Positions 8,410 to 17,335 of a stretch of DNA of 64,000 nt are shown here, in pieces. The notes beneath the pieces are model-generated. The model was given only the letters and a program-made list of their open reading frames with translations. It did not search any database and was not told where the DNA came from. The first letter of the stretch is position 1; every line of letters starts with the position of its first letter. The DNA comes from Firmicutes bacterium UBA6806 (lineage in GTDB: Bacteria; Bacillota; Clostridia; Peptostreptococcales; Acidaminobacteraceae): contig DKFC01000043.1 in the NCBI GenBank assembly GCA_002452745.1, positions 1-64,000 of the forward strand. The letters run 5' to 3'. Both the position numbers and the translations under genes were made by a program.

Positions 8410-9363
8410 CTATTTTCTAAATTTTGGATTTTTAAATTTATCTCTCACCGGTTTTAAAAGCTCAGGATGTCGAATGGATTTCATCGTTGGAAACGCTCTA
8501 TAGAGCCTCAATCTAGCAATTCTGTCAGCTATTTCGTCTTTGATTTCAGAGGATTCGAACTGCCTTTTCTCAATAAGTTCCTTTAGGTTGTTTTCTACAA
8601 AAGCTAACTTGTCGTCCAAGTCTAATCTGTCTTTTAGATTCGCTTCCAATGTCGTCTTCCTAGCTTTTAACTCCTCTGCCAATTGTTCTGTCTTCTCTGC
8701 GATTTCATCTGTTCGTTCTTCAATCTCTTGCCTAATGCGTTCTATTTCAACTTTAAGCGGCGCACTTAATCGCTCCACATCATTTTTAAACTGGACACTC
8801 ATGCGCTCCATTTCCAAAATCAGCTTTCTGAAATTAATCATGCCCATTACAGTATGGTACCCATCTATGATGAAATAAGCTGCCAGCATCGCACTAAAAA
8901 TTGTCACAAAGGTTTGATTTAAGTGCTCAATCCCATTTAGGATAGCCGGATGAATAATTTCCACCACAATTGATCCAATAATTCCCCAATAAATAGAGAA
9001 TCTAAGGCAAACATACCCTTTTATATTAAATCGCTTTTCCGAATAGTCCCACCACTTCGTATGAAACATCTTCTCCAAAAAATAGCCCGTCAAATATTCA
9101 ATCCCCGATGTCACCACCAAGACAATGAGAAACAAACCAACAATTGAAATTGATTCACCATGCGTCAACTTGTCTTTTAAGTAATCCACCAGCAAAATGA
9201 TAGCCACTGCTCCAGCACCATAAATCGGGCAAAATGGTCCATATAAAAACCCACGATTCACCCATTTTCCCGTTTTATAGTAGGCATATCCAACTTCTGT
9301 TACCCAACCAATAAACGCATATATTGCAAATACTGTAAAAATCAATACTACATTCTCAGCCAT
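8410..9363 (-). CDS. Putative ABC-transporter type IV membrane protein (CmpB/DUF1113-like) with coiled-coil tail
   Basis: The N-terminal half (~1-180) has about five membrane segments with the family pattern IGWVTEVGYAYYKTGKWVNRGFLYGPFCPIYGAGA. Next come FLEKMFHTKWWDYS and a further helix set. The C-terminal ~130 residues are a charged, heptad-like coiled coil (EIERIRQEIEERTDEIAEKTEQL) that probably lies in the cytoplasm. I place the start at 9363 (MAENVVLIF), where GGAGG lies 5 nt upstream. A frame extension to 9510 has no ribosome site and would add 49 atypical residues. The family name is historical; transport has not been shown for it. The neighbours give no functional clue. Confidence 0.75.
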   Translation of the reverse strand: MAENVVLIFTVFAIYAFIGWVTEVGYAYYKTGKWVNRGFLYGPFCPIYGAGAVAIILLVDYLKDKLTHGESISIVGLFLIVLVVTSGIEYLTGYFLEKMFHTKWWDYSEKRFNIKGYVCLRFSIYWGIIGSIVVEIIHPAILNGIEHLNQTFVTIFSAMLAAYFIIDGYHTVMGMINFRKLILEMERMSVQFKNDVERLSAPLKVEIERIRQEIEERTDEIAEKTEQLAEELKARKTTLEANLKDRLDLDDKLAFVENNLKELIEKRQFESSEIKDEIADRIARLRLYRAFPTMKSIRHPELLKPVRDKFKNPKFRK

Positions 9364-9703
9364 TTCTGCCTCCACTGTCTTAACGCTTTTAAATTTCAGA
9401 CCTTCATAAAAATTTAGTGATACGATTGATTTTTGCTTCATCTTCCTATATAATTGTATTGCAGATTGCATTCCCGTGCAATTAATTCCATTTAACATTT
9501 TTTTGTACATACTTAAATCACAAACCCCGATTTAAATATGGTTGTTTTGCCTTTGTATTATAGCAGAGGCATCTTTTTTTGTCTATTATTCGCCATCTGT
9601 ATCCATTATCTACTTCAACCAATGATCGTCAATTTCTTATCGCTTCATAGTAAGACCCCAACTACATCCTGCTGAATACTAGATTACATATCTCGTCAGA
9701 TTA

Positions 9704-9735
9704 TACAAAAAAACCTGCATAATAGCAGGTTTTTC
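9704..9735 (-). terminator. Terminator, bidirectional shape
   Basis: AAACCTGC pairs with GCAGGTTT around a 6-nt loop. T-runs occur on both strands, longest on the minus strand (T7). It lies ~100 bp after the purine permease stop. The rest of 9364-9836 shows no supportable gene. Confidence 0.8.
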
Positions 9736-9836
9736 AATTTTATAAGTCAAGTGCTCTGGATTATAAATCTAACCATTTGCACTTTAGATTCTATTTTAAA
9801 TTTCAGTTCTTGGCTTTCTCATGTGCCTTTTAAATC

Positions 9837-11132
9837 CTATAATAAGATTTTTAAGATAAAGAACAGCGCAATGACAAAAGTCATAATTGGAACTTCTTTA
9901 ATTCTATTCGTTGCTACTTTCAAAATAACATATGAAAGGACACCAAAGACAATCCCTTCAGAAATAGAGTAAGAAAACGGCATCATGACCATGGTCAAAA
10001 ATGATGGAATTGCCTCTGTAAAATCATCAAAATCAATTTCTCTAATTGGGCTCATCATAAACAGACCGACTAAAATTAATGCTGGTGCAGTTGCCGCAGA
10101 AGGAATCATAATGAAAAGTGGTGATAACAATAATGCCACTGCAAAGAGACCTGCTGTTACAACAGAAGTCAAACCTGTTCTACCACCCTCTGCCACACCG
10201 GCAGCTGATTCAACATAAGTCGTAACAGTACTTGTTCCGAAAACTGCGCCTAAAGTTGTTCCAACAGCATCTGCAAACAGAGCTTGTTTTGCCTTAGGTA
10301 CTTTTCCGTCTTCAAGCATATTGGCTTTTGTTGCAACGCCAACGAGTGTTCCAACTGTATCAAACATGTCTACAAATAAGAAGACAAATAAAACACTCAA
10401 CATATCAAAAGAAAAAATTTCTGACCATGCAAAATCAAAGAAATAAGGTTTTGCAGGCATTTGAAGGAACGAATCAGGTACTTGAGTGATTCCCATAGGA
10501 ATTCCAATAACTGTTGTCAATAAGATGGCAATAAACAAAGCGCCTTTTACATCCCAAGCCAGCAATATTGCCGCAATAATTAAACCAATAAGTGCAAGCA
10601 ATGCCGTTCCCGATGTGATTTCACCAAGCTGAACGATGGTTGCGCCGTGCACAATAACACCTGCATTTGCAAGACCCAAGAAAGCAATAAACAATCCAAT
10701 CCCCACTGAAATAGCTCTCTTTATATTCGCCGGAATTGAATTGATAATCGCCTCTCTGACATTAAAGAAAGTTAAAAACAAGAAGACAATCCCCTCTAAA
10801 AAGACAGCGGTCAATGCAAACTCCACTGATTTGTTCATTCCAATGACAACAGTGTATGCAAAAAATGCATTGAGCCCCATTCCCGGTGCCAAGGCAAAAG
10901 GAAGATTTGCAAACAGCCCCATAACCAATGTCGCAATAACTGATGAAATGGCAGTTGCTGTAAAGACTTTCATAAAGTCCATGCCGGCGTCTCCTAAAGT
11001 GATTGGGTTGACTATCAAGATGTACGCCATCGTCATAAAAGTCGTAAATCCTGCAATTACTTCGGTTTTCACATTTGTGTTGTGGTCTTTGAGACGAAAT
11101 ACCTTCTCAATAAACCCTGTGTTTTTTTCCAT
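9837..11132 (-). CDS. NCS2-family purine permease (AzgA/PbuG type)
   Basis: This is a 431-residue, 12-14-TM proton symporter for hypoxanthine, guanine or adenine. The start MEKNTGFIEKVFRLKDHNTNVKTEVIAGFTTFMTMAYILIVNP is diagnostic of the AzgA branch. So are ALAPGMGLNAFFAY and the later FVDMFDTVGTLVGVA and TSTVTTYVESAAGVAEGGRTGLTS segments, which hold substrate-site residues. The Shine-Dalgarno GGAGG is well placed. I looked for a purine riboswitch upstream (11133-11440) and saw none. The exact base specificity is not readable. Confidence 0.93.
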   Translation of the reverse strand: MEKNTGFIEKVFRLKDHNTNVKTEVIAGFTTFMTMAYILIVNPITLGDAGMDFMKVFTATAISSVIATLVMGLFANLPFALAPGMGLNAFFAYTVVIGMNKSVEFALTAVFLEGIVFLFLTFFNVREAIINSIPANIKRAISVGIGLFIAFLGLANAGVIVHGATIVQLGEITSGTALLALIGLIIAAILLAWDVKGALFIAILLTTVIGIPMGITQVPDSFLQMPAKPYFFDFAWSEIFSFDMLSVLFVFLFVDMFDTVGTLVGVATKANMLEDGKVPKAKQALFADAVGTTLGAVFGTSTVTTYVESAAGVAEGGRTGLTSVVTAGLFAVALLLSPLFIMIPSAATAPALILVGLFMMSPIREIDFDDFTEAIPSFLTMVMMPFSYSISEGIVFGVLSYVILKVATNRIKEVPIMTFVIALFFILKILL

Positions 11133-11442
11133 GAATATCCTCCATAAATTCCATATAATTGCTACCTTTGTGTTTCCATATCACAAAGTACATTAAGATT
11201 TTATCAGACAAAAACAAAAAACACAAATATTTTTTCGATTTTTAGGTTTTTTTTTCGGTTTTTAAGAAATGTAGATGTATTTTGTTACAACTCAAACTGG
11301 TTATTTCATAAATTCAGTCTATTTCATTTGTATGTTTTATACAAATCAATTGATTCTTTTTAGTTCTTCTCGCTTTTAAGCACATCGTTGAATTTAAGCC
11401 ATAACTCACATCTTTGCCCCCCCTCATAACCTTACCCACACT
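11133..11442. other. AT-rich intergenic region without a gene
   Basis: This very AT-rich stretch is upstream of the purine permease. It contains long T/A runs (for example 11220-11265) but no convincing open frame, RNA or strong promoter pair. Confidence 0.6.
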
Positions 11443-11476
11443 AAAAAAAGCGTCCACTTCAGCTCAGTGAACGCTT
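11443..11476 (-). terminator. Terminator of the DUF554 gene
   Basis: On the minus strand AAGCGTTCAC pairs with GTGGACGCTT (one G-U pair) around TGAGCTGAA, then T7. It is ~60 bp downstream of the stop codon. Confidence 0.85.
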
Positions 11477-11533
11477 CTAATTTCTATATGGATAATAAAC
11501 TTTATATAGGCTTTGCAACTGTTCAAATCGCCT

Positions 11534-12220
11534 TTAAAAGAGCCCCTTTATAAGGGCATAGACGATTGGCAACAAAACGCTTGGCAGCATATTCCCAATT
11601 TTGAGCTTAACATTTCCCACCATGGAAATTCCAAGTCCCAATATCAAAAGACCGCCTGTGGAAGACATTTGTATGACCACTGGATCAGTTAGTATCTGTT
11701 TAAGCGCCCCAGCCGCCAGCGTTATAGATCCCTGATAGATAAAAACACTAACAGCGGAAAAAATAACGCCAATGCCCAGCGTCGATGCAAAGATAATTGA
11801 GATGATACCATCCAAGATTGACTTTGCAAACAATATCTCATGATTGCCATTGAGCCCACTTTCAAGTGCTCCCATAATGGCCATTGCGCCTACACAATAG
11901 AGAAGACTTGCCGTTACGAATCCCTTACTAAAAGTTGATCCCTCTGAGGAATACTTAGCTTGCAACCTATCTCCCAGGGCTTCTAACCGCTTTTCCACAT
12001 TTATGAATTCCCCTAAAATCGTCCCTATGACGATAAAGAAGATTATCTCCATCAAATAGTCCGTTCCCTGAAGAGCGCCAGACATTCCGATTAGGATAAT
12101 GCAAAGCCCCACGCCCTTCATAATCGACTCACTCACTCGATCTGGGATTCCCCCTTTAATGAGCAACCCTACTAAACCGCCTGCAATAATAGCAGCGGCA
12201 TTTACAATCGTGCCTAACAT
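11534..12220 (-). CDS. DUF554-family membrane protein
   Basis: A 228-residue integral membrane protein of about six to seven helices. The pattern MLGTIVNAAAIIAGGLVGLLIKGGIPDRVSESIMKGVGLCIILIGMSGAL is typical of the DUF554 family (B. subtilis YdfK/YqgA type). GEFINVEKRLEALGDRLQAKY and a Gly-rich C-terminal TGGLLILGLGISM also fit. Function in this family is not established. The ribosome site is AGGGGG. The leader immediately upstream contains two kinds of short tandem repeat (12235-12296), which could affect expression. Confidence 0.88.
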   Translation of the reverse strand: MLGTIVNAAAIIAGGLVGLLIKGGIPDRVSESIMKGVGLCIILIGMSGALQGTDYLMEIIFFIVIGTILGEFINVEKRLEALGDRLQAKYSSEGSTFSKGFVTASLLYCVGAMAIMGALESGLNGNHEILFAKSILDGIISIIFASTLGIGVIFSAVSVFIYQGSITLAAGALKQILTDPVVIQMSSTGGLLILGLGISMVGNVKLKIGNMLPSVLLPIVYALIKGLF

Positions 12221-12234
12221 AATTGTGCCCCCTG

Positions 12235-12296
12235 TTCTATTGATCTATTCTATTGATCTGCTCTTTCTGTTCTTTCTGTTCTTTCTGTTCTTTCTG
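12235..12296. repeat. Short tandem repeats in the leader of the DUF554 gene
   Basis: Two copies of a 13-bp unit (TTCTATTGATCTR at 12235 and 12248) are followed by four copies of a 9-bp unit (YTCTTTCTG at 12261, 12270, 12279, 12288). They lie 15-76 bp upstream of the DUF554 start codon, in the 5' leader or promoter zone. Confidence 0.9.
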
Positions 12297-12479
12297 CACA
12301 TTCTGACAATATGCGCTCTCAATTGGTGCTTTCCGTTCACTAATCTTTAACTAGTATCATAAATTATTTTTGAAGACATATCAATAGAAGAATCCTCTAT
12401 TTTTAAGGTTTATTTGTGGCAATTCCCAGATCATACGATTTAGAAAAGCATTTAAAATCCGAGCTGAACTAAAAACCAA

Positions 12480-12508
12480 TTGACTTTTTAAACCGTTCGG
12501 TCTAAAAT
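12480..12508 (+). promoter_or_regulatory. tetR-type promoter with internal palindromic operator
   Basis: -35 TTGACT (12480-12485) and -10 TAAAAT (12503-12508) are 17 bp apart. Between them lies ACCGTTCGGT (12492-12501), a classic TetR-family half-site pair ACCG-N2-CGGT. Binding there would block RNA polymerase, so the TetR gene is probably autoregulated. Confidence 0.85.
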
Positions 12509-12551
12509 TTAGTTAGAACAAGATATATGACTAAAAAGAAAGGCGTTTCAC

Positions 12552-13118
12552 ATGACTCTATTGAAAAAAGGCGAACAATCCAAACAAGAAATCATCAAAT
12601 GTGCCGCTCACCTTTTTTGGAAAAACGGCTACAATGCAACTGGCATCAGCGACATTCTCGAAGCTGCCGCTCTTCCTAAGGGCAGTTTCTACTACTATTT
12701 TAAGACAAAGAGAGACTTGGCCGCAGAAGTATCCAGTTATTATGAACACTACTTGCATCAGCTCTTCTTCAATGACTCTTCAACTGCCATTTGGCGTGAA
12801 TTCATCCCATCTATGACACGATTCATGACTGAAATCGCCCTTGAAGACAAACATCTTGGCTGCCCACTGGCTGTGGTGGGCATGGAGATTGCCATTTCAG
12901 AACCTGATATGAGTACTCACTACTCAAACTCACTTTTAAATCTCGGAAAAACTTTTCAGCAAATACTGATTCATTCTGGGATTCCCAAAGAAAATTCTGA
13001 TGACCTATCAAAACAGGCACTTGCTGTCTACGAAGGTCATCTCCTCCTCTATAGAATCACCAAGGATGTGAGGCACTTCGACCTGATGAGAGAAGCACTT
13101 CTATCCTTTTGTCCTTGA
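12552..13118 (+). CDS. TetR/AcrR-family transcriptional regulator
   Basis: The 188-residue protein has an N-terminal TetR helix-turn-helix (residues ~9-55: QEIIKCAAHLFWKNGYNATGISDILEAAALPKGSFYYYFKTKRDL). An all-helical ligand domain follows, which would bind an unknown inducer. Its own promoter carries an ACCG-N2-CGGT palindrome between -35 and -10. The next gene (QueG-like) begins 86 bp downstream on the same strand and may be co-transcribed. The YYYF-KTKRDL pattern is typical of regulators of redox or efflux genes, but the ligand cannot be inferred. Confidence 0.92.
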   Translation: MTLLKKGEQSKQEIIKCAAHLFWKNGYNATGISDILEAAALPKGSFYYYFKTKRDLAAEVSSYYEHYLHQLFFNDSSTAIWREFIPSMTRFMTEIALEDKHLGCPLAVVGMEIAISEPDMSTHYSNSLLNLGKTFQQILIHSGIPKENSDDLSKQALAVYEGHLLLYRITKDVRHFDLMREALLSFCP

Positions 13119-13203
13119 CCCTAAGTTTACTTTAAAGCACTTCACTAGCCTCCTAGGCATGAGGAAATAGAAAAAAAACCCCCAGAAACGCGAGGATATA
13201 AAC

Positions 13204-14235
13204 ATGAATAGTATTTCAGAAAAAGCATTCAAAATTCAGTCAATGGCACTTGAACTGGGCTATGAAAAATGTGGTATTATACCGATTGATAGACTCAATG
13301 GATTTAATGACGCCTTTGAAAAGAGACTTGAAACCGTTCCACAATCTCAGAAATTTTATCAAAGTCAAAAAAGACTCACTGAAATCAGCGATAACTTCCC
13401 CTGGGCAAAATCACTTGTCATCCTCTCTACCAGCTATGCCAAATTTCAAACACCAGAACCCCTCAGGGGCAAAATTGCGAGGACGTATCTCTTTGAGTGC
13501 CGTGTGGAAAGCGATGCTCCTGTTTATCAAAACAGCCTGAAGTTTGAGTCATTTTTAAAATCCCTGAACCTGAAAACTGCAACCAATCGAAAATTTGGTG
13601 TGGCTGGCCTCAGATGGGCGGCCGCACAAGCCGGTCTCGGCATCATTCGAAAAAATAATTTCTTTTATACAAAGTCAGGTTCATGGAATCACCTTGAGGG
13701 CTTCTTAATTGACGAGTCATTAGAACTCACAGAAGTGCATACCTTAAAACCGTGCCCTGATGGCTGTGGTCAGTGTCTTAAAGCATGCCCGACAAAAGCA
13801 CTGAATGCACCTTTTTCCCTTTCACCTACGACCTGCGTCTCTTTTCTCACGACAATTGGCGCTGCGGATTATTCAAAAACACCTATTTTTGAACAAGTGG
13901 GAAGTTGGCTTTATGGCTGTGATAGCTGTCAAAATGCCTGTCCCATGAATAAAGAGACACTAGACGAATCCATTCCATTTAAACCCCTCGAAGAAATTGC
14001 CCACTTACTGACTCCTGAGCACATCTTAAGTCTGGAAGAGAGCACTTATAGAGAAAAAATCAGTCCACATTTCTTCTATATTACACCCGACGGACATTGG
14101 AAATGGAAGCTCAACGCCTTAAACTATCTCTATCATCACAATCCTCAAAGTCATATCGCACTTTTTGAAAAAGCCACCACTGATGCTCATCCATCTGTTC
14201 GTGAAATGGCCGAGTTCATATTGAAGGCACTTTAA
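13204..14235 (+). CDS. QueG-like 4Fe-4S double-cluster protein (epoxyqueuosine reductase family)
   Basis: The 343-residue protein has the QueG-type layout. An N-terminal corrinoid-binding-like region includes WAKSLVILSTSY, VESDAPVY and AAAQAGLGIIRKN. It is followed by two 4Fe-4S motifs, CGQCLKACPTKAL and GCDSCQNACPMN. A C-terminal HEAT-like segment has the ALNYLYHHN and PSVREMAEFILKAL pattern. QueG reduces epoxyqueuosine to queuosine in tRNA. Paralogues with the same motifs but unknown substrates are common in Clostridia, so I call it QueG-like. The Asp of ESDAPV matches the QueG catalytic Asp position. The start has GAGG at 8 nt. It lies behind a TetR regulator, which would be unusual for a housekeeping tRNA enzyme and favours a paralogue. 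Confidence 0.78.
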   Translation: MNSISEKAFKIQSMALELGYEKCGIIPIDRLNGFNDAFEKRLETVPQSQKFYQSQKRLTEISDNFPWAKSLVILSTSYAKFQTPEPLRGKIARTYLFECRVESDAPVYQNSLKFESFLKSLNLKTATNRKFGVAGLRWAAAQAGLGIIRKNNFFYTKSGSWNHLEGFLIDESLELTEVHTLKPCPDGCGQCLKACPTKALNAPFSLSPTTCVSFLTTIGAADYSKTPIFEQVGSWLYGCDSCQNACPMNKETLDESIPFKPLEEIAHLLTPEHILSLEESTYREKISPHFFYITPDGHWKWKLNALNYLYHHNPQSHIALFEKATTDAHPSVREMAEFILKAL

Positions 14236-14350
14236 TGCCTTCTCATAAAATTTAATTCAGGGGATTGCAGATACTCTGATAGAATTGTCTTTTTTTTGGT
14301 ATATACTCAATATTAGCTTTGAAGATATTTCAAAGGGATATGGAGGCACT

Positions 14351-15550
14351 ATGGAAAGACAAGAAATCTTAGAACGCTTTCAAACTTGTGTTTCACAAAA
14401 CGATTTTGTGGGCTGGAATAAGTTTCGCAGAATGAATCGAAAAGTGAAAATCGACTTCACAGGCGCCATTATAAACTGGTCTCCCATAACCAAATTCAAT
14501 CTCAGTGCCATTGTGTTTACAGATGTCTCGCTGAGAAACGCCCAGTTTGAAAACTGTAATCTCAACAACGCCATCTTTCAAAATAGCGAGTGCTTTGGAG
14601 CACTCTTTTCAAAATGTGCCATGGTGTCCAATCACTTTACCGAAGCCAATCTGTCCATGGCGCGTTTCGAAGATTGTGATCTTCGCTTTTCCACTTTTGA
14701 ACGTGCCAAGATTCATCAGGTCACCATGAGTGGATGTCAGGGGGCCAACAGTGACTTCGAAGCCGCTTCGTTTAATGACACTAGCCTAGAAGGCAGTAGT
14801 TTCAAATTCTCAAATTTATCAGGATGCGACCTGTCGAAAGTCGAACTCAAAAACGCCAATTTTGAAGCCTCAATGGTGGATGGTAAAACCATCATATGGG
14901 ATTGCTATTACAACAAAAACACGAATTTTACAGGAGTAGGCCTTTCCAGTTGTCGGATTGAACCAGTTCTCATGTCCAGCTTTCAGTGTAATATCAGGCG
15001 CATATGGTGGATCAACTGGTACCGTGAAAATATCAACGCAAGCAAATCATATCTCGAAGACAAATCGCTTCCATTTAAGAAGCGATTTTCTGGACAACTC
15101 AGATACATAGGCAAGTTAATCATCACTGATATTGTCAAGGGCTTTTGGTGGATGACAGACTACGGTTCCTCAACGGTTAGGCTTCTATCGGTCTTTCTCG
15201 TATCAACCCTGCTCTTCACAAGCATCTACTGCATGTTTCCACATCTCACAAATGATATCATTCTAAACACCTCCGACAACTTTACAATGGTTGTCGTCAG
15301 AGCACTTTATTTTTCAATTGTCATCAATACAGGACTTGGATTTGGAGAAATCAATGCCTCTGATACGAGTTATGCAGGCCACATCATCATCAGCATGCAC
15401 TCCCTTTTAGGGTTTATCTTACTAGGCGCATTCCTCGTACGTATCGGAATTCTCTTCCAAGGTGAATTCCCAGTTGCCTCAGAGCGGCATAAGCAGTTAA
15501 CACATCTAGAAAAGGACGGTGAAATGACCCATGAAGACGATCATCATTGA
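14351..15550 (+). CDS. Pentapeptide-repeat protein with C-terminal two-TM ion-channel domain
   Basis: I choose the ATG at 14351, where GGAGG lies 4-5 nt upstream; the upstream extension to 14285 has none. The ~399-residue product starts with a short helical segment. Pentapeptide repeats follow (~30-190: FNLSAIVFTDVSLRNAQFENCNLNNAIF, LSMARFEDCDLRFSTF), a right-handed beta-helix. The C-terminal part has two hydrophobic helices (~270-295 and ~345-370) flanking a pore-like loop VINTGLGFGEI, with Thr at about residue 327. That resembles the TVGYGD filter of two-TM K+ channels, but with TGLGFG. The 3' end overlaps the CheY-like gene by 20 bp. Ion selectivity is inference. Confidence 0.82.
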   Translation: MERQEILERFQTCVSQNDFVGWNKFRRMNRKVKIDFTGAIINWSPITKFNLSAIVFTDVSLRNAQFENCNLNNAIFQNSECFGALFSKCAMVSNHFTEANLSMARFEDCDLRFSTFERAKIHQVTMSGCQGANSDFEAASFNDTSLEGSSFKFSNLSGCDLSKVELKNANFEASMVDGKTIIWDCYYNKNTNFTGVGLSSCRIEPVLMSSFQCNIRRIWWINWYRENINASKSYLEDKSLPFKKRFSGQLRYIGKLIITDIVKGFWWMTDYGSSTVRLLSVFLVSTLLFTSIYCMFPHLTNDIILNTSDNFTMVVVRALYFSIVINTGLGFGEINASDTSYAGHIIISMHSLLGFILLGAFLVRIGILFQGEFPVASERHKQLTHLEKDGEMTHEDDHH

Positions 15551-15911
15551 CGATAGCAAACTCTTTAGAGAAATTCTCAAAAACATGTGTAGCGAGCTGG
15601 GCTGTGACGTCGTCACAGAATTCGAGAGAGGCGATGTCTTTCTATCAGAACTAAAGCAGGAAAAATACCTTGACACAGAAATTTTATTTTTAGATATAAA
15701 CATGCCTGGTCCTTCGGGAAAAGAGCTACTTGACCCAATCTTAGAGGTGCATCCAAGTCTAGTCATCATCATGATTTCCACTTTCAACGACATGCAGACA
15801 GTGGATGAGTGTTTGGATTTAGGCGCTACCAACTATATCAACAAGGACACGAAAATAGACCAGATGAAGAGCATTATCCAAAAGACTTTCGAGATGAACG
15901 GCCTTATGTAA
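15531..15911 (+). CDS. Stand-alone CheY-like response-regulator receiver
   Basis: A 126-residue single-domain receiver. The acidic pair is Asp7/Asp8, the phospho-acceptor is Asp55 in FLDINMPG, the switch Ser is Ser83 in ISTF, and the conserved Lys is Lys105 in INKDT. There is no output domain, so it should work by protein contact. The reading frame overlaps the end of the channel gene by 20 bp, which argues for co-expression and a linked role. No histidine kinase or chemotaxis gene is adjacent. Confidence 0.93.
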   Translation: MKTIIIDDSKLFREILKNMCSELGCDVVTEFERGDVFLSELKQEKYLDTEILFLDINMPGPSGKELLDPILEVHPSLVIIMISTFNDMQTVDECLDLGATNYINKDTKIDQMKSIIQKTFEMNGLM

Positions 15912-16042
15912 GAAAACATCGTGTGTGAACGCCTCAACCTTTACCAACTGGCGTTTATCACTGATATAAATAAAAACTTAGAACATCAAGGCCTCCATTT
16001 TGCTGGATTGCTGTTCGATTGCTGTTCCAATGGCGTTAAATA

Positions 16043-16110
16043 AAATCCGCTCTCACAAGAAAGGGGTAGACCTAAAAAGTCACTGTCCTTTCTGAGGAAG
16101 CGGATTTTTT
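16043..16110 (+). terminator. Terminator after the channel-receiver pair
   Basis: AAATCCGCT pairs with AGCGGATTT, with an inner stem AGAAAGG/CCTTTCT, and then a T-run. It can also serve the convergent HD-GYP gene. Confidence 0.75.
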
Positions 16111-16125
16111 ATTGATTTTATCTTA

Positions 16126-17037
16126 TTAAAGCTCTGGCTTCTGAGGAAACAGCTCGATGAAGAGATTCACCAGTTCAGCATCGTATTGAGAGCCTGCCAT
16201 CTCCAGCAGTTCTCCAATTGCCTCTTCATGTTCTTTTGCAGCCTTGTATACTCGATCCGTAGTCATGGCATCGTAGCTATCACAGATGGCGAGAATCTTG
16301 GACTCTTCCAAAATTTCATCTGCTCTAAGCCCTTTAGGATAACCAGAACCATCTAACCTTTCATGGTGTTGTTCGATAATTCGATAAATGTTGTCATTAA
16401 AGTATTCTGAAATCATGTCTTTGCTGTTGGACACATGTTTTTTAATAATCTCAAATTCAGGTTGATTGAGTTTTGACGGTTTATTGAGCACTTCATCTGG
16501 AACATGAATTTTGCCCACATCATGAAATCTTGCGGCTTTGTTGATATCAAAAAGCCTTTGAGAGTGATAACCCCTTGCTATTGCCATCTGCTTGACCAGC
16601 TTAAAAACCCTTATGGAGTGATCTTTAGTATAGTGATCTTTATCCTGTATCTCGTTTAATATTTGAATGAGCAGAGCATTGCTCTCTCTAAAACTCTCAA
16701 TGACTCGATTCTTCTCAGAGTGGATTAAGAGCACCATGTCGTCTTCCACATGCAGAGTCATCAGCTCATCGAATTCGTCAAAGACCAGCATGTCCCCCGC
16801 TCTAAAATACTCGCCGCTTTTCAAATTTTTGCAAAATCCAGATACGATATAGTAACTTCTCATGACTCCAAGCGGTTCAATATAAAACAGAATTCCCGCT
16901 TTCAGTTCAAATCTTCCGATGTCCAGAGCAGAACCGCAGTAAATTCTGTCAATCTTAGAACTGGAAAAAGAAGTTTCCCGATCCTCTAGTTCCATCTCAT
17001 TTTGAATTTGTTTAAAATAATATACGCCGTGTTGCAT
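16126..17037 (-). CDS. HD-GYP domain protein (c-di-GMP phosphodiesterase type)
   Basis: The ~303-residue protein has an N-terminal cupin-like or cyclic-nucleotide-binding-like region (~1-120) and a complete HD-GYP domain. The latter contains FHDVGKIHVPDEVLNKP (about residue 170) and HHERLDGSGYPKGL, with the metal-binding HD pair and the GYP motif intact. Such domains hydrolyse c-di-GMP. I prefer the ATG at 17037 (GGAG 7 nt upstream); a GTG at 17070 would add 11 residues and also has a weak GAGG. It is convergent with the channel-receiver genes. An EAL-HDOD and a GGDEF protein are also encoded in the window. Confidence 0.9.
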   Translation of the reverse strand: MQHGVYYFKQIQNEMELEDRETSFSSSKIDRIYCGSALDIGRFELKAGILFYIEPLGVMRSYYIVSGFCKNLKSGEYFRAGDMLVFDEFDELMTLHVEDDMVLLIHSEKNRVIESFRESNALLIQILNEIQDKDHYTKDHSIRVFKLVKQMAIARGYHSQRLFDINKAARFHDVGKIHVPDEVLNKPSKLNQPEFEIIKKHVSNSKDMISEYFNDNIYRIIEQHHERLDGSGYPKGLRADEILEESKILAICDSYDAMTTDRVYKAAKEHEEAIGELLEMAGSQYDAELVNLFIELFPQKPEL

Positions 17038-17256
17038 AACCATTCTCCATTCTTTCGAACGAATCCGCACTTTATCTCGCCTCTAAAAGTCAATATGTAT
17101 TCTGTCACTCCAACCGTTCAATCTCAAAGCAGGATACCGTCTTCATAATCTACATTATAAAAATATCACGATTTCAGTCATCATTCAATGGCATATTCAT
17201 CCAGATGCTCTTATTTCATATTAAACTTCGTTCACAAAATCATACCTCTTAAAACA

Positions 17257-17300
17257 ATAAAAAGACCCCCTGAGAAAGCGCAAGGCTTCCAAAGAAGGTC
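17257..17300 (-). terminator. Probable terminator of the MFS gene
   Basis: On the minus strand GACC...GGTC with an inner GGAAGC/GCTTTC (G-U) stem is followed by TTTTTATT, ~40 bp after the stop codon. Confidence 0.5.
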
Positions 17301-17335
17301 GGGGAGACAAGTTATAGATTCACATCATACACCGT

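Noticed and set aside
9364..9510. N-terminal extension of the CmpB-like membrane protein
   Set aside because: No ribosome site at 9510, while GGAGG stands before the ATG at 9363, where the family's first helix begins.
11133..11442. Purine riboswitch before the purine permease
   Set aside because: The conserved loops and the three-way junction pattern are not present on the minus strand.
17037..17070. GTG start of the HD-GYP gene
   Set aside because: It is possible, but the ATG at 17037 has the better Shine-Dalgarno. Retained only as an alternative.
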